A stretch of DNA of 64,000 bases, from contig NZ_JBLFER010000001.1 of assembly GCF_047345145.1 (NCBI RefSeq), forward strand, positions 930,001-994,000, in the 5' to 3' direction. The stretch's first letter is position 1; each line of letters starts with the position of its first letter. Positions 1-8,245 of this stretch are shown one piece after another. The translations under genes and the position numbers were made by a program. The stretch comes from Maribacter_C sp047345145. GTDB taxonomy: Bacteria > Bacteroidota > Bacteroidia > Flavobacteriales > Flavobacteriaceae. A model generated the notes under the pieces. It was not told the DNA's origin. It saw only the letters and a program-made list of their open reading frames with translations, and did no database searches.

Positions 1-1
1 G

Positions 2-2263
2 TTGCTAGGGGTTCTTCGGACACAAGAACTTTTGGCCGCACGAAGAGTGGATGGTGGTCAACAATTTTTCAGCAGAGCAAATGACTTTGGCTACTCAAAA
101 CATCCTGATGAAACCCTTAAAATCTGGAATAAAGAAGAAGTGCTAGGGGATGTTGTGCAGATTATCAGAACCTTTAAACCAGACGTCATTATCAATCGTT
201 TTGACCATAGGTCTCCCGGTTCTACACATGGGCACCACACTTCATCTGCTATGTTGAGTTTTGAAGCTTTTGATTTGGTAAATGACCCTAATGCCTATCC
301 TAGTCAATTAGCGGCAACAGAGATTTGGCAACCAAAACGCTTATTTTTTAATACGTCTTGGTGGTTTTACGGAAGTAGGGAAAAGTTTGAAAAAGCGGAC
401 AAATCCAAATTAATGAATATGGATGTAGGCGTCTTCTATCCTACCCTTGGTGTTTCCAATAACGAAATTGCATCTTGGGCAAGCAGCCAACATTTATGTC
501 AAGGTTTTGGAAGAATTACTTCTCGAGGAAGCGAAAACGAATACATCGAATTTTTAAAAGGTGATTTTCCTAAGGACAAATCAAACATTTTTGATGGAAT
601 CAATACAACTTGGTCAAGAGTTGTAGGCGGAGAAGCTATCGGAACCATACTTACCAAAGTTGAAGCAGATTTTGATTTTACAAACCCTGTGAAGCACCTT
701 CCTCAACTTTTGGAAGCACATAAATTTATAAGTTCGTTAAGCGATGTCCATTGGAAAACCATCAAACTTGTAGAAATAGAGGCTATTATTCAATCCGTTG
801 CAGGACTGTATTTGGAAGCCTCTGCTGATGCTGCAATAGCCAATCCTGGTAATGCTGTCAAGTTAAATCTTGACGTCTTAAATCGCAGTGATGCCAGAAT
901 TACCTTAAAATCGATAGGTATTTCCGACGTTGATGAAGGTCTTGAACCTCTTACTATTTTAGAAAACAACAAAAAGAACAACTTCGAGCTAAATCTCGAT
1001 ATTCCTAAAGAAACGAATTTCACGAGTCCGTATTGGCTTAATGAAAAAGGTAGCCTAGGCATGTATAAAGTGACCGACAAAAGTTTAATCGGCAAGCCCG
1101 AAACTCCAAGAGCTTTCCAAGCTAATTTTGTCTTAGACTTTGACGGTTATGAAATTACATTTCAGAAACCTGTGGTGTACAAATACGCTCGAAACGATAA
1201 AGGGGAATTGTACCAACCATTTGAAGTGCTTCCTGAGGCTACTGCACGTTTTGATGATAAGGTGGTCATTTTTGCAGATGGAAAGCCCAAGCAAATTGCA
1301 ATAACTGTCAAAGCTCACAAAGATAATATCAAAGGAGATGTTCAATTTTGCTACTCCAAAGGATGGACGGTTGACCAAGAAATTAAACCCTTTGAAATTG
1401 CTAAAAAAGGTGATGAACAAATATTACAATTTACCTTGACTCCACCCACAAACGAGGATGAGAGTTACATTGCCCCTATTATCAAAATAGATGGAAATCA
1501 AATCACTAAGGAGTTAGTCACTATTGCCTATGATCATATTCCGACACAGTCGGTTTTACTTCCGGCAGAAGCCAAAGTAGTTCGTTTGAACATACAACGC
1601 TTGGGCGAAAACATTGGCTATATCATGGGTGCTGGTGACGATGTACCAACGAGTCTAAGACAAATTGGATATAATGTCGTAACCGTTGACCCGAACTCTA
1701 TACAAGCGGGAAGTTTGGATAAATTCGATGCTGTAGTAGTTGGTATTCGTGGCTATAATGTTGTTAAAGAACTTCAATTCAAACAACGTTTTATATTGGA
1801 CTATGTAAAGGATGGGGGAAACCTTATTGTACAATACAATACAGCTGGCAGATGGGACAAACAATTTAACAACATCGCACCCTACGAATTAAAATTATCT
1901 CGAGACCGAGTAACCGATGAGAATTCTAGTGTGAAAATTGTTGCTAAAGACCACGCGCTTGTCAATTTCCCAAATCCTATAAATGAAAAAGATTTTGAGG
2001 GATGGGTTCAAGAAAGAGGTTTGTATTTTCCAAACGAATGGAGTGATGAATTCTCCCCAATTCTTTCCATGAAAGATAACGGAGAATCGGCCAAAAAAGG
2101 AAGTCTTTTGGTTGCTCCCTACGGAAAAGGAAACTATATCTACACTGGACTAAGCTTTTTTAGAGAATTGCCTGCCGGAGTTTCTGGAGCCTACAAACTC
2201 TTTGCAAATATGCTGTCTATTGGAAAAGAAAACGTAGAAAAAAAACCAGCAGTTAAAGGATAA
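2..2263 (+). CDS. PIG-L family deacetylase, 5' truncated by the window edge
   Basis: The open frame runs in from the window edge; its first in-frame TTG is not a convincing start, so the true N-terminus, including the usual HPDD zinc motif of LmbE/PIG-L enzymes, lies outside. Visible PIG-L features are the stretch around residues 60-85 with FDHRSPGSTHGHH (His-rich metal and substrate site). The remaining roughly 500 residues are beta-rich, and residues 520-740 look like a glutamine-amidotransferase or ThuA-type domain (DAVVVGIRGYN, GGNLIVQYNT). Such long PIG-L proteins of Bacteroidota are probably exported and deacetylate N-acetyl sugars. It is followed two bases later by a tiny membrane ORF and a sodium symporter, suggesting uptake of the product. 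The family call is firm and the substrate is unknown. Confidence 0.85.
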   Translation: MLGVLRTQELLAARRVDGGQQFFSRANDFGYSKHPDETLKIWNKEEVLGDVVQIIRTFKPDVIINRFDHRSPGSTHGHHTSSAMLSFEAFDLVNDPNAYPSQLAATEIWQPKRLFFNTSWWFYGSREKFEKADKSKLMNMDVGVFYPTLGVSNNEIASWASSQHLCQGFGRITSRGSENEYIEFLKGDFPKDKSNIFDGINTTWSRVVGGEAIGTILTKVEADFDFTNPVKHLPQLLEAHKFISSLSDVHWKTIKLVEIEAIIQSVAGLYLEASADAAIANPGNAVKLNLDVLNRSDARITLKSIGISDVDEGLEPLTILENNKKNNFELNLDIPKETNFTSPYWLNEKGSLGMYKVTDKSLIGKPETPRAFQANFVLDFDGYEITFQKPVVYKYARNDKGELYQPFEVLPEATARFDDKVVIFADGKPKQIAITVKAHKDNIKGDVQFCYSKGWTVDQEIKPFEIAKKGDEQILQFTLTPPTNEDESYIAPIIKIDGNQITKELVTIAYDHIPTQSVLLPAEAKVVRLNIQRLGENIGYIMGAGDDVPTSLRQIGYNVVTVDPNSIQAGSLDKFDAVVVGIRGYNVVKELQFKQRFILDYVKDGGNLIVQYNTAGRWDKQFNNIAPYELKLSRDRVTDENSSVKIVAKDHALVNFPNPINEKDFEGWVQERGLYFPNEWSDEFSPILSMKDNGESAKKGSLLVAPYGKGNYIYTGLSFFRELPAGVSGAYKLFANMLSIGKENVEKKPAVKG

Positions 2264-2265
2264 AT

Positions 2266-2367
2266 ATGCAAGATAAATTCATTTGGAAAAAAGAATATAC
2301 TATGGTGCTTATCTTGAATGTGCTCTACATTTTAATCTTCTCCTATATAATGACTTCTTTTACTTGA
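2266..2367 (+). CDS. 33-residue single-pass membrane peptide before the symporter
   Basis: An ATG two bases after the PIG-L stop opens a 33-codon frame ending one base before the symporter ATG, so it fills the gap exactly. The peptide has a charged N-terminus (MQDKFIWKKEY) and then about 20 hydrophobic residues (TMVLILNVLYILIFSYIM), giving one predicted membrane helix. The tight packing between two co-directional genes argues that it is translated. By analogy with small partner proteins of some sodium:solute symporters it could be an accessory subunit of the next gene, but that is inference. I recognise no named family. Confidence 0.6.
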   Translation: MQDKFIWKKEYTMVLILNVLYILIFSYIMTSFT

Positions 2368-2368
2368 T

Positions 2369-4075
2369 ATGGAAACAATAGACTGGATTGTACTGGCCGG
2401 AACTCTTTTATTTATTGTAGTCTATGGTGTTTGGAAAACCAAAGGAAGAAATAATGTCGAGGATTATGTTGGCGGTGGTAGAGATTCTAAATGGTGGACC
2501 ATAGGCTTATCTGTAATGGCCACCCAAGCAAGTGCCATTACTTTTTTATCCACCCCTGGGCAAGCCTTTCACGACGGAATGGGCTTTGTACAGTTTTACT
2601 TCGGATTGCCTCTGGCTATGATTATTATATGTTTGGTATTCGTTCCCATATACCACAGACTTAAAGTGTATACGGCTTACGAGTTTCTTGAAGATCGTTT
2701 TGATCTAAAAACAAGGTCTCTTGCTGCTATTTTATTTTTGATTCAAAGAGGTTTAGCGGCAGGTATCACGATTTTTGCACCCTCAATTATCTTATCCGCG
2801 GTTTTAGGCTGGGATTTAAGAACCCTGAACGTAATCATCGGTGTTTTAGTAATTGCATATACTGTTTCAGGAGGTACAAAGGCAGTAAGTGTTACTCAGA
2901 AACAGCAAATGTTTATCATAATGACGGGAATGTTTATCGCATTCTTTTTTATACTTGGCTACCTTCCAGCCGACGTTACATTCTCTAAAGCACTTAAAAT
3001 AGCGGGGGCAAGTGAGAAGCTTAATATTCTCGACTTCTCATTTGATACCAAAAGCAGATACACTTTTTGGAGCGGAATTACGGGTGGACTCTTCTTAGCC
3101 CTTGCATATTTTGGTACAGACCAAAGTCAGGTTCAACGCTATCTTTCAGGAAAGTCGGTCAGAGAAAGCCAGTTAGGCCTTATTTTCAATGGAATGCTTA
3201 AAATTCCAATGCAATTTTTCATTCTTCTTGTTGGTGTAATGGTCTTTGTTTTTTACCAATACAACCCTGCTCCTTTGAACTTTAATCCATCAGCAACTAA
3301 AATTGTTATGGAATCTGAGTATGCTGAGGATTACAAATTATTACAAGACGAACAAATAGAGTTAGAAGTTGAAAAGAAAATGGCTCAAAATAAATTTTCT
3401 GCGGCTTTAGAACTTAAAGAATATATTGCCATAGATGAGGCGAAGCAACAGATTATTACAATAAACAAAAGAGATAGCACAAACCGGGTAGCTGCAAAAG
3501 CACTTATTAGTCAAGCCGATAAAAATACTGAGACCAACGACAAAGATTATGTATTCATTCACTTCATCCTAAACAATCTGCCTAAGGGCCTTATTGGATT
3601 GTTGTTGGCTGTAATACTTTCTGCTGCAATGTCATCTACAGCATCAGAATTAAATGCTTTGGGTACCATTACCGCACTCGATTTATATAAGAGAAACAAA
3701 AAAGAAGAGGCCTCTGAAAAACACTACGTACAAGCGTCAAAATTTTTCACGCTAGTTTGGGGAATCATTGCAATTCTAATTGCCAATGTGGCTAACCTAT
3801 TTGACAATTTAATTCAATTAGTCAATATAATTGGGTCTATATTTTATGGGAATGTCTTGGGAATTTTTCTTTTAGCCTTCTTCATCAAATATGTAAAAGG
3901 AAATTCCGTTTTTATGGCTGCTATTATAACCCAGATAATAGTGTTTATAGGTTTTTATTTCGACTGGATGTCATATCTATGGCTTAATGCTTTTGGTTGC
4001 GCTTTAGTAATGCTAATAGCAATTCTCTTAGAAGGTTTTGATCGTATGTTGAAGACCTCAAATATAGACTCGTAG
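2369..4075 (+). CDS. Sodium:solute symporter (SSS family)
   Basis: A 568-residue protein with about 13-14 hydrophobic segments. It starts METIDWIVLAGTLLF and carries the SSS-type signature near GGRDSKWWTIGLSVMATQAS and the later FGTDQSQVQRYLSGKS, both typical of the SGLT/PutP superfamily. It would import an organic solute with Na+ across the inner membrane. A hydrophilic stretch of roughly 80 residues (about 310-395, rich in Glu and Lys) interrupts the membrane segments, as in several flavobacterial members. It is one base downstream of the 33-residue membrane peptide and in an apparent operon with the PIG-L deacetylase, so a deacetylated sugar or its degradation product is a plausible substrate. 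The family is certain and the substrate is not. Confidence 0.93.
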   Translation: METIDWIVLAGTLLFIVVYGVWKTKGRNNVEDYVGGGRDSKWWTIGLSVMATQASAITFLSTPGQAFHDGMGFVQFYFGLPLAMIIICLVFVPIYHRLKVYTAYEFLEDRFDLKTRSLAAILFLIQRGLAAGITIFAPSIILSAVLGWDLRTLNVIIGVLVIAYTVSGGTKAVSVTQKQQMFIIMTGMFIAFFFILGYLPADVTFSKALKIAGASEKLNILDFSFDTKSRYTFWSGITGGLFLALAYFGTDQSQVQRYLSGKSVRESQLGLIFNGMLKIPMQFFILLVGVMVFVFYQYNPAPLNFNPSATKIVMESEYAEDYKLLQDEQIELEVEKKMAQNKFSAALELKEYIAIDEAKQQIITINKRDSTNRVAAKALISQADKNTETNDKDYVFIHFILNNLPKGLIGLLLAVILSAAMSSTASELNALGTITALDLYKRNKKEEASEKHYVQASKFFTLVWGIIAILIANVANLFDNLIQLVNIIGSIFYGNVLGIFLLAFFIKYVKGNSVFMAAIITQIIVFIGFYFDWMSYLWLNAFGCALVMLIAILLEGFDRMLKTSNIDS

Positions 4076-4150
4076 TTCTGCAAACCTAAAGATCCTTGTT
4101 CATTTTAATTTAGTCCGATATATTCTTGATCCTATGTTAAACACAGAATG

Positions 4151-4171
4151 TTCTTAACAAATATTTAAGAA
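4151..4171. promoter_or_regulatory. Inverted repeat upstream of the LacI-type regulator
   Basis: TTCTTAA and TTAAGAA form a perfect 7-bp inverted repeat with a 7-bp spacer, 65 bp before the regulator start. LacI-family proteins bind palindromes and are often autoregulated, so this could be its operator. The site is AT-rich and short, so chance is possible. Confidence 0.3.
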
Positions 4172-4236
4172 TTATCTATATTTACAAAGCTTCTTGATAA
4201 GACATCCCCTTTTTACAGGCAAGATTAAAGTAATTA

Positions 4237-5271
4237 ATGGATAAAAAATACACAATAAAAGATATTGCTGAGTTAGCAGGCGTTTCAAAAGGAACGGTAG
4301 ACAGAGTTCTTCACCAACGGGGCAAAGTATCGTCAAAATCATTAGAGCAGGTTCAGAAAGTCCTTAAGGAAATAGATTACCAACCCAATCCGATCGCTCG
4401 CAATCTCAAGAATAATAAGGTTTATAAAATATGTATTTTGATGCCCGACCCTGAACAAGATGCCTATTGGTATCCAGCTGTTCAAGGAATTCGAAATGCA
4501 ACAAATGAGTTCAAACCTTTTGGCTTGTCGGTAAGTAAGTTTTATTATGACCCTTATAATCGAGATTCATTCATTGAAAAATCTCAGAAAGCATTAAAGT
4601 CACCTTTAGATGCACTTCTAATAGTACCGCTTTTTCAAAAAGAAGCCCAAGATATTTATAAACAATGCCAAGAGAAAAAGGTATTGGTAGCTTCATTTAA
4701 TAATACTATTGATACTTTTAATCCTGGAAATTTTATTGGTCAAGATTTGTATCAAAGTGGTCGAGTTGCAGCTAGTCTTATTGAAAAATTAGTAGATGAA
4801 AAGGCTATTATTGGTATTCTACATTTGGATGAAGAGGCGAATATGAAGCTAAGGGAAAAAGGGTTTAAAAGCTATTTTGAAAAGAAAACAAATCCTCCTA
4901 AAATTAGCACCTTCAGCCTAAGAACTTCGGATAGAGAAGCCTTTAAAAAAGAAGCTGTGGCCTTAGTAGAATCGAACTCTAAAATTTCCGCAATTTTCGT
5001 AACAAACTCGAAAGCTTATCATTTTATTCAGGCAATCGACCACTTATGCAAAGACATTACAATTGTTGGTTACGACCTTCTGGATGAAAACATCAATTTT
5101 CTTAAAACAGGTTGTATTGATTTTTTGATACATCAAAAGCCAAAACGTCAGGCCTATTTAGGTGTAGGTTATCTTGCAGAACATTTCCTTTTTGGAAAAC
5201 CAATACCATCGGAAAATTTACTCCCAATTGATATCATAACTTCTGAAAATGTAGCATATTATTTGGATTGA
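4237..5271 (+). CDS. LacI-type transcriptional regulator with sugar-binding domain
   Basis: A 344-residue protein, the normal length for the family. The N-terminal LacI helix-turn-helix (residues 4-50: YTIKDIAELAGVSKGTVDRV, then hinge IDYQPNPIARNLK) is followed by a type 1 periplasmic-binding-protein fold that would bind a small ligand, probably a sugar. In LacI proteins ligand binding changes operator affinity. It is cytoplasmic, with no signal peptide. It stands alone behind a 161-bp gap after the symporter, which contains a short inverted repeat. The neighbouring symporter/deacetylase operon is the obvious candidate target, but the ligand and regulon cannot be read from the sequence. Confidence 0.92.
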   Translation: MDKKYTIKDIAELAGVSKGTVDRVLHQRGKVSSKSLEQVQKVLKEIDYQPNPIARNLKNNKVYKICILMPDPEQDAYWYPAVQGIRNATNEFKPFGLSVSKFYYDPYNRDSFIEKSQKALKSPLDALLIVPLFQKEAQDIYKQCQEKKVLVASFNNTIDTFNPGNFIGQDLYQSGRVAASLIEKLVDEKAIIGILHLDEEANMKLREKGFKSYFEKKTNPPKISTFSLRTSDREAFKKEAVALVESNSKISAIFVTNSKAYHFIQAIDHLCKDITIVGYDLLDENINFLKTGCIDFLIHQKPKRQAYLGVGYLAEHFLFGKPIPSENLLPIDIITSENVAYYLD

Positions 5272-5345
5272 TTTTGAAGCTATCCTTATGGCGTATTTTG
5301 CATTGATAGAGCTGTAGAACATTTCACGAGGACAAACCATATTAA

Positions 5346-5380
5346 CAAAAAAGCCCCAATCAAAAGGTTGAGGCTTTTTA
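5346..5380. terminator. Bidirectional rho-independent terminator
   Basis: AAAAAGCCCCAA, an 8-base loop and TTGAGGCTTTTT form a stem flanked by A- and T-runs, so it can stop both the LacI-type gene (plus) and the converging DUF2911 gene (minus). Confidence 0.85.
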
Positions 5381-5398
5381 ATTTCATTAAATAAACAA

Positions 5399-6250
5399 TT
5401 ACATACCTCCCCACTCTTTCAAAGAGTCAGTATTCATTTTAACATAGTCCATATTACCTGCTTCTTTAGAAGCTGCCAAAGATTTCTTTGCAGTGGCAAT
5501 AGCGCCTTTCTTATCCCCAGCTTTTGCCTGAATAAGTGACTGTTGACGTAACTGCCAAAAAGCCGGCTTTTCAGTCATTGCCATCGCTTTATCCATCCAC
5601 TCTTTTGCTTTATTGATATCCTTTCCTTCGCTTGAGTAATATGTAGCTGCTGCATAATAGTCTCCAGCAGATGGCCCACCTAATGCTCTTGCAATGTCTT
5701 TCTCAACTGCCGCATCTGTTGGCACTTCAAAGTTCACAGCCACATAGATATCTGACCACATCATACCAAGATTGGCAGAGTTTGAAGTTAGATCATCAAT
5801 TGTGATTGTGAAAGTTTCTATTACAACTCCCTCTGGCATCTTAATAGCAGGCACGTTTGCCTTAGCTACTACTTTACTGTCATCCCAGTCTCTTGGAGTT
5901 CCTCCCCCTTGAGTGTCCGTGTAGAAAAATACTTCCCATGAACTAGCTCCTGGTTTTGTAAAAACAGAGTAAGTACCTGCCTTTACATCTTGACCTCCAA
6001 TTTTTATATCAGTACTGAAGGTGACAAGAGTATATCCATTAGCGCCTGTACGCCATAATTTATCATAAGGTACTAAATCGCCAAAGATTGTTCTTCCTCT
6101 CATAGATGGTCTAGAATAATCTATGGTAACGTCAGTAAGCCCGACCGTCTGCATCAATTTAGAAGCAGGACTAGGGGCTGGTGTGTTGATTTGAGCTTCT
6201 AAAGAAAAAGAAGCTAGAGCAACAAATAAGAATAAGGTAATTTTTTTCAT
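5399..6250 (-). CDS. Secreted DUF2911 domain protein
   Basis: A 283-residue protein starting MKKITLFLFVALASF with a signal peptide cleaved after about residue 20 (SLEAQ). The DUF2911 domain follows (SRPSMRGRTIFGDLVPYD, LWRTGANGYTLVTFS, AGTYSVFTKPG), then a C-terminal helical, TPR-like region (about residues 200-280) with repeated alanine/lysine helices. The function of DUF2911 is unknown; it is common in Bacteroidota envelopes. The frame stays open for 20 more codons upstream, but those codons read through a palindromic repeat (6270-6289) and a likely -7 element TAGCTTTG (6308-6315), so the MKK start is chosen. Confidence 0.9.
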   Translation of the reverse strand: MKKITLFLFVALASFSLEAQINTPAPSPASKLMQTVGLTDVTIDYSRPSMRGRTIFGDLVPYDKLWRTGANGYTLVTFSTDIKIGGQDVKAGTYSVFTKPGASSWEVFFYTDTQGGGTPRDWDDSKVVAKANVPAIKMPEGVVIETFTITIDDLTSNSANLGMMWSDIYVAVNFEVPTDAAVEKDIARALGGPSAGDYYAAATYYSSEGKDINKAKEWMDKAMAMTEKPAFWQLRQQSLIQAKAGDKKGAIATAKKSLAASKEAGNMDYVKMNTDSLKEWGGM

Positions 6251-6269
6251 TTCAAATAATTTTAATGTC

Positions 6270-6289
6270 ATTCCCACAACGGTGGGAAT
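6270..6289. repeat. REP-like palindromic unit in the leader of the DUF2911 gene
   Basis: ATTCCCAC, loop AACG and GTGGGAAT form a perfect 8-bp hairpin followed by a T-rich run. The surrounding text resembles the dispersed palindromes with a CATTCC...GGAAT pattern seen scattered in many bacterial genomes. In the 5' leader it could fold in the mRNA. Confidence 0.55.
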
Positions 6290-6370
6290 TTGGTTTTTTG
6301 TGTATGACAAAGCTATACATAAACCATAGTCAGTATTGTTAAGAAAGTCTTAAATAAAGTATAACTAACC

Positions 6371-7561
6371 CTAGTCCTTGTAGAATGGTATGGATTTCTT
6401 ACTATCTGAAAAATAGAAGGTTAAATAATAAATTCCATTTTGTAAGGTGGATAAATCCACACGATTATTTTCAATATCACTTCCCAAAACAAATTGTATT
6501 TCACGACCTAGAGGGTCGAAAATAGATCGCTTAAGGATGGTCTCTTCAAATCCAGATTGGTATTCTAAAAAATCAAACAATCTACCCTTATATAAGATAA
6601 TCTCATCATTTCCCAATTCAGGTTCTGGTTCAGGCTCTGGTTCTGGTTCAGGTTCTGGTTCAGGTTCTGGTTCAGGTTCTGGTTCTGGTTCGGTTACATC
6701 AGTAATCTCAAACTTAAACAAGGTTGATTCTAAAGTAATTGATGGAGTTGTTCTAGAGAATGATTCCGAGGAAAAAAAATAGGTATCTTCATCTGAATAT
6801 GTAATAGCCTCTACTTGTGCCAAACCAATATTCAAATTAGCTCGAACCGCTTCATTCGTAAATACTGATGTATTCGTAGTGGAAATTTCAAAGCTAGCGG
6901 TAAAAGGTCCTAATGTAGATGAATATCCGATTAGAAAAAGCACATTTGAAAGCGGATTATAAGTAGCTCCTGTCACTAAACCGTCAATGGCGTAACTATC
7001 AATCTTTCTGGCATTATGTTGGCCTGGAGTTTTGGGGATAGTGTAAGCATCGGTTCCGTTACTTTTCCATTGCTTCGTTAACACGATTAATTGATCATTC
7101 CAAATGAAAAATGCCTCAGCATCCCAATCACTATTTCCGGTATTCGTGAAATCAGTTTGATCTTCATAGCTGAAGTTGATTTGCTCCGCGGATACGGAAT
7201 CACTTTGATCATAGTCTTGTTTGCTGATACGATGAATTCGAAGGTCGGTTCGGGTGCCAACATTATTCCCAAAATCGCCGATGTAGATATATTGATCATC
7301 CTGTGTTATATCCTCCCAATCGATATTTTCAACATCCATTATCGTCACGGTCCTTGTGATTTGATAAGATACCGTATCTATTTCAAAGAGTTGAGGGGTA
7401 TTACCCGAGTCGTTGTGGGTTATAAGTTTTCCTCTATAAAATATCAAACCCGAGGTTTCAGAAACTTCACTAGGCAAAATACTCAGTACTTCTGCATTTT
7501 CTTGAGAAAATAAAGAAGCACTCCATAAAATTGCTAAAGAAAAAAGAAATCTTAGATTCAT
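6371..7561 (-). CDS. Secreted protein with Glu-Pro repeat and type IX sorting domain
   Basis: A 396-residue protein. Signal peptide residues 1-20 (MNLRFLFSLAILWSASLFSQ) are followed by a domain of about 265 residues reminiscent of beta-propeller phytase or esterase-like folds (SGLIFYRGKLITHNDSGN, IDWEDITQDD, YIGDFGNN). Residues 290-315 are a Glu-Pro dipeptide repeat of about 12 units, a typical extended linker. Residues 325-396 (SIFDPLGREIQFVLG, VDLSTLQNGIYYLTF) match a type A C-terminal sorting domain of the type IX secretion system. The protein is therefore probably exported through the outer membrane and surface-attached or released. The enzymatic role is unknown. It is downstream of nothing obvious and likely monocistronic. 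Confidence 0.85.
   Translation of the reverse strand: MNLRFLFSLAILWSASLFSQENAEVLSILPSEVSETSGLIFYRGKLITHNDSGNTPQLFEIDTVSYQITRTVTIMDVENIDWEDITQDDQYIYIGDFGNNVGTRTDLRIHRISKQDYDQSDSVSAEQINFSYEDQTDFTNTGNSDWDAEAFFIWNDQLIVLTKQWKSNGTDAYTIPKTPGQHNARKIDSYAIDGLVTGATYNPLSNVLFLIGYSSTLGPFTASFEISTTNTSVFTNEAVRANLNIGLAQVEAITYSDEDTYFFSSESFSRTTPSITLESTLFKFEITDVTEPEPEPEPEPEPEPEPEPEPEPEPELGNDEIILYKGRLFDFLEYQSGFEETILKRSIFDPLGREIQFVLGSDIENNRVDLSTLQNGIYYLTFYFSDSKKSIPFYKD
6618..6694. repeat. Hexanucleotide tandem repeat encoding Glu-Pro
   Basis: The plus strand reads as alternating GGTTCT and GGTTCA hexamers for about 77 bp, encoding the minus-strand Glu-Pro linker. Because the unit is 6 bp, slippage would change linker length without breaking the frame. 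Confidence 0.9.
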
Positions 7562-7685
7562 TGTCTAGGTTCTTGTCGAAAAATACAAAATTGTGGCCTT
7601 ATGCTATAAAATATAAGCCCAACGGTACTCTTTTATCTAACGCTGGCAGAATTTCTAAAGTATTTAAAAATGAATCTCTTATATG

Positions 7686-7717
7686 TTGTTTAACAATATA
7701 TATTTTTTGTTAAACAA
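7686..7717. promoter_or_regulatory. Duplicated 11-bp operator-like palindromes before the photolyase cluster
   Basis: TTGTTTAACAA (7686-7696) and TTGTTAAACAA (7707-7717) are exact reverse complements of each other, and each is itself a TTGTT-N-AACAA palindrome. They are spaced 21 bp centre to centre, two helical turns, so a regulator could occupy both on one DNA face. The downstream copy overlaps the presumed -33 element. Confidence 0.6.
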
Positions 7718-7733
7718 AAAGATTCTATCTTTG
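7706..7733 (+). promoter_or_regulatory. Promoter of the SRPBCC-SDR-photolyase operon
   Basis: The -7 box TATCTTTG (7726-7733) fits TAnnTTTG exactly. TTTG at 7706-7709 is the nearest -33 candidate, with a shortish 16-bp spacer. Transcription would start about 8 bases before the first ATG. Confidence 0.5.
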
Positions 7734-7747
7734 ATAAAATTGAATGA

Positions 7748-8245
7748 ATGAAACTCTATCAACTCCACTCTAAACAAGCTATGCCTATTTCGCAAAAAGA
7801 AGCTTGGGATTTCCTTTCAAGTCCTTCGAACTTAAAAGTCATTACTCCTGATCATATGGGTTTCAATATCCTTGATGGAGCAGACAGACCTATGTTTCCC
7901 GGACAAATAATTCAATATAAAGTTTCCCCGTTTCCGGGATATTCTACCAAATGGGTAACGGAAATCACACATGTAAAAGAGGGAGAATATTTTGTTGATG
8001 AACAGCGCTTCGGCCCATATGCGCTATGGCATCATAAACATTTTATAAAACCAATTGAAGGTGGAGTTGAAATGGAAGATGTTATTGATTACAAGATTCC
8101 TTTCGGAATTTTAGGCCAGTTAGCACATCCTTTAATAGTAAAAAAACAATTGAAACAGATTTTTAAATATCGAGAAGAAAAATTACTCGAGCTTTTCGGT
8201 AAAATTGACGGAAGACCCAATGAACTTTATTTAAAATCCATATAA
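7748..8245 (+). CDS. SRPBCC family ligand-binding protein
   Basis: A 165-residue single-domain protein of the START/Bet v1-like SRPBCC superfamily: an N-terminal strand with PISQKEAWDFLSSPSNL, a central beta-sheet with PGYSTKWVTEIT and EDVIDYKIPFG, and a long C-terminal helix with KYREEKLLELFG. These cup-shaped domains bind hydrophobic small molecules; no ligand or catalysis can be inferred. It is the first gene of a tightly packed set with SDR and photolyase (0-1 bp gaps), an arrangement seen in light or stress responsive photolyase clusters. No signal peptide, so cytoplasmic. Confidence 0.88.
   Translation: MKLYQLHSKQAMPISQKEAWDFLSSPSNLKVITPDHMGFNILDGADRPMFPGQIIQYKVSPFPGYSTKWVTEITHVKEGEYFVDEQRFGPYALWHHKHFIKPIEGGVEMEDVIDYKIPFGILGQLAHPLIVKKQLKQIFKYREEKLLELFGKIDGRPNELYLKSI

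Noticed and set aside
6447..6782. Gly-Ser repeat protein on the plus strand
   Set aside because: Mirror reading of the Glu-Pro hexamer repeat; no signal, no conserved ends.
7091..7513. 140-codon open frame on the plus strand
   Set aside because: Antisense to the type IX secreted protein, which has a signal peptide and sorting domain; composition looks like a shadow.
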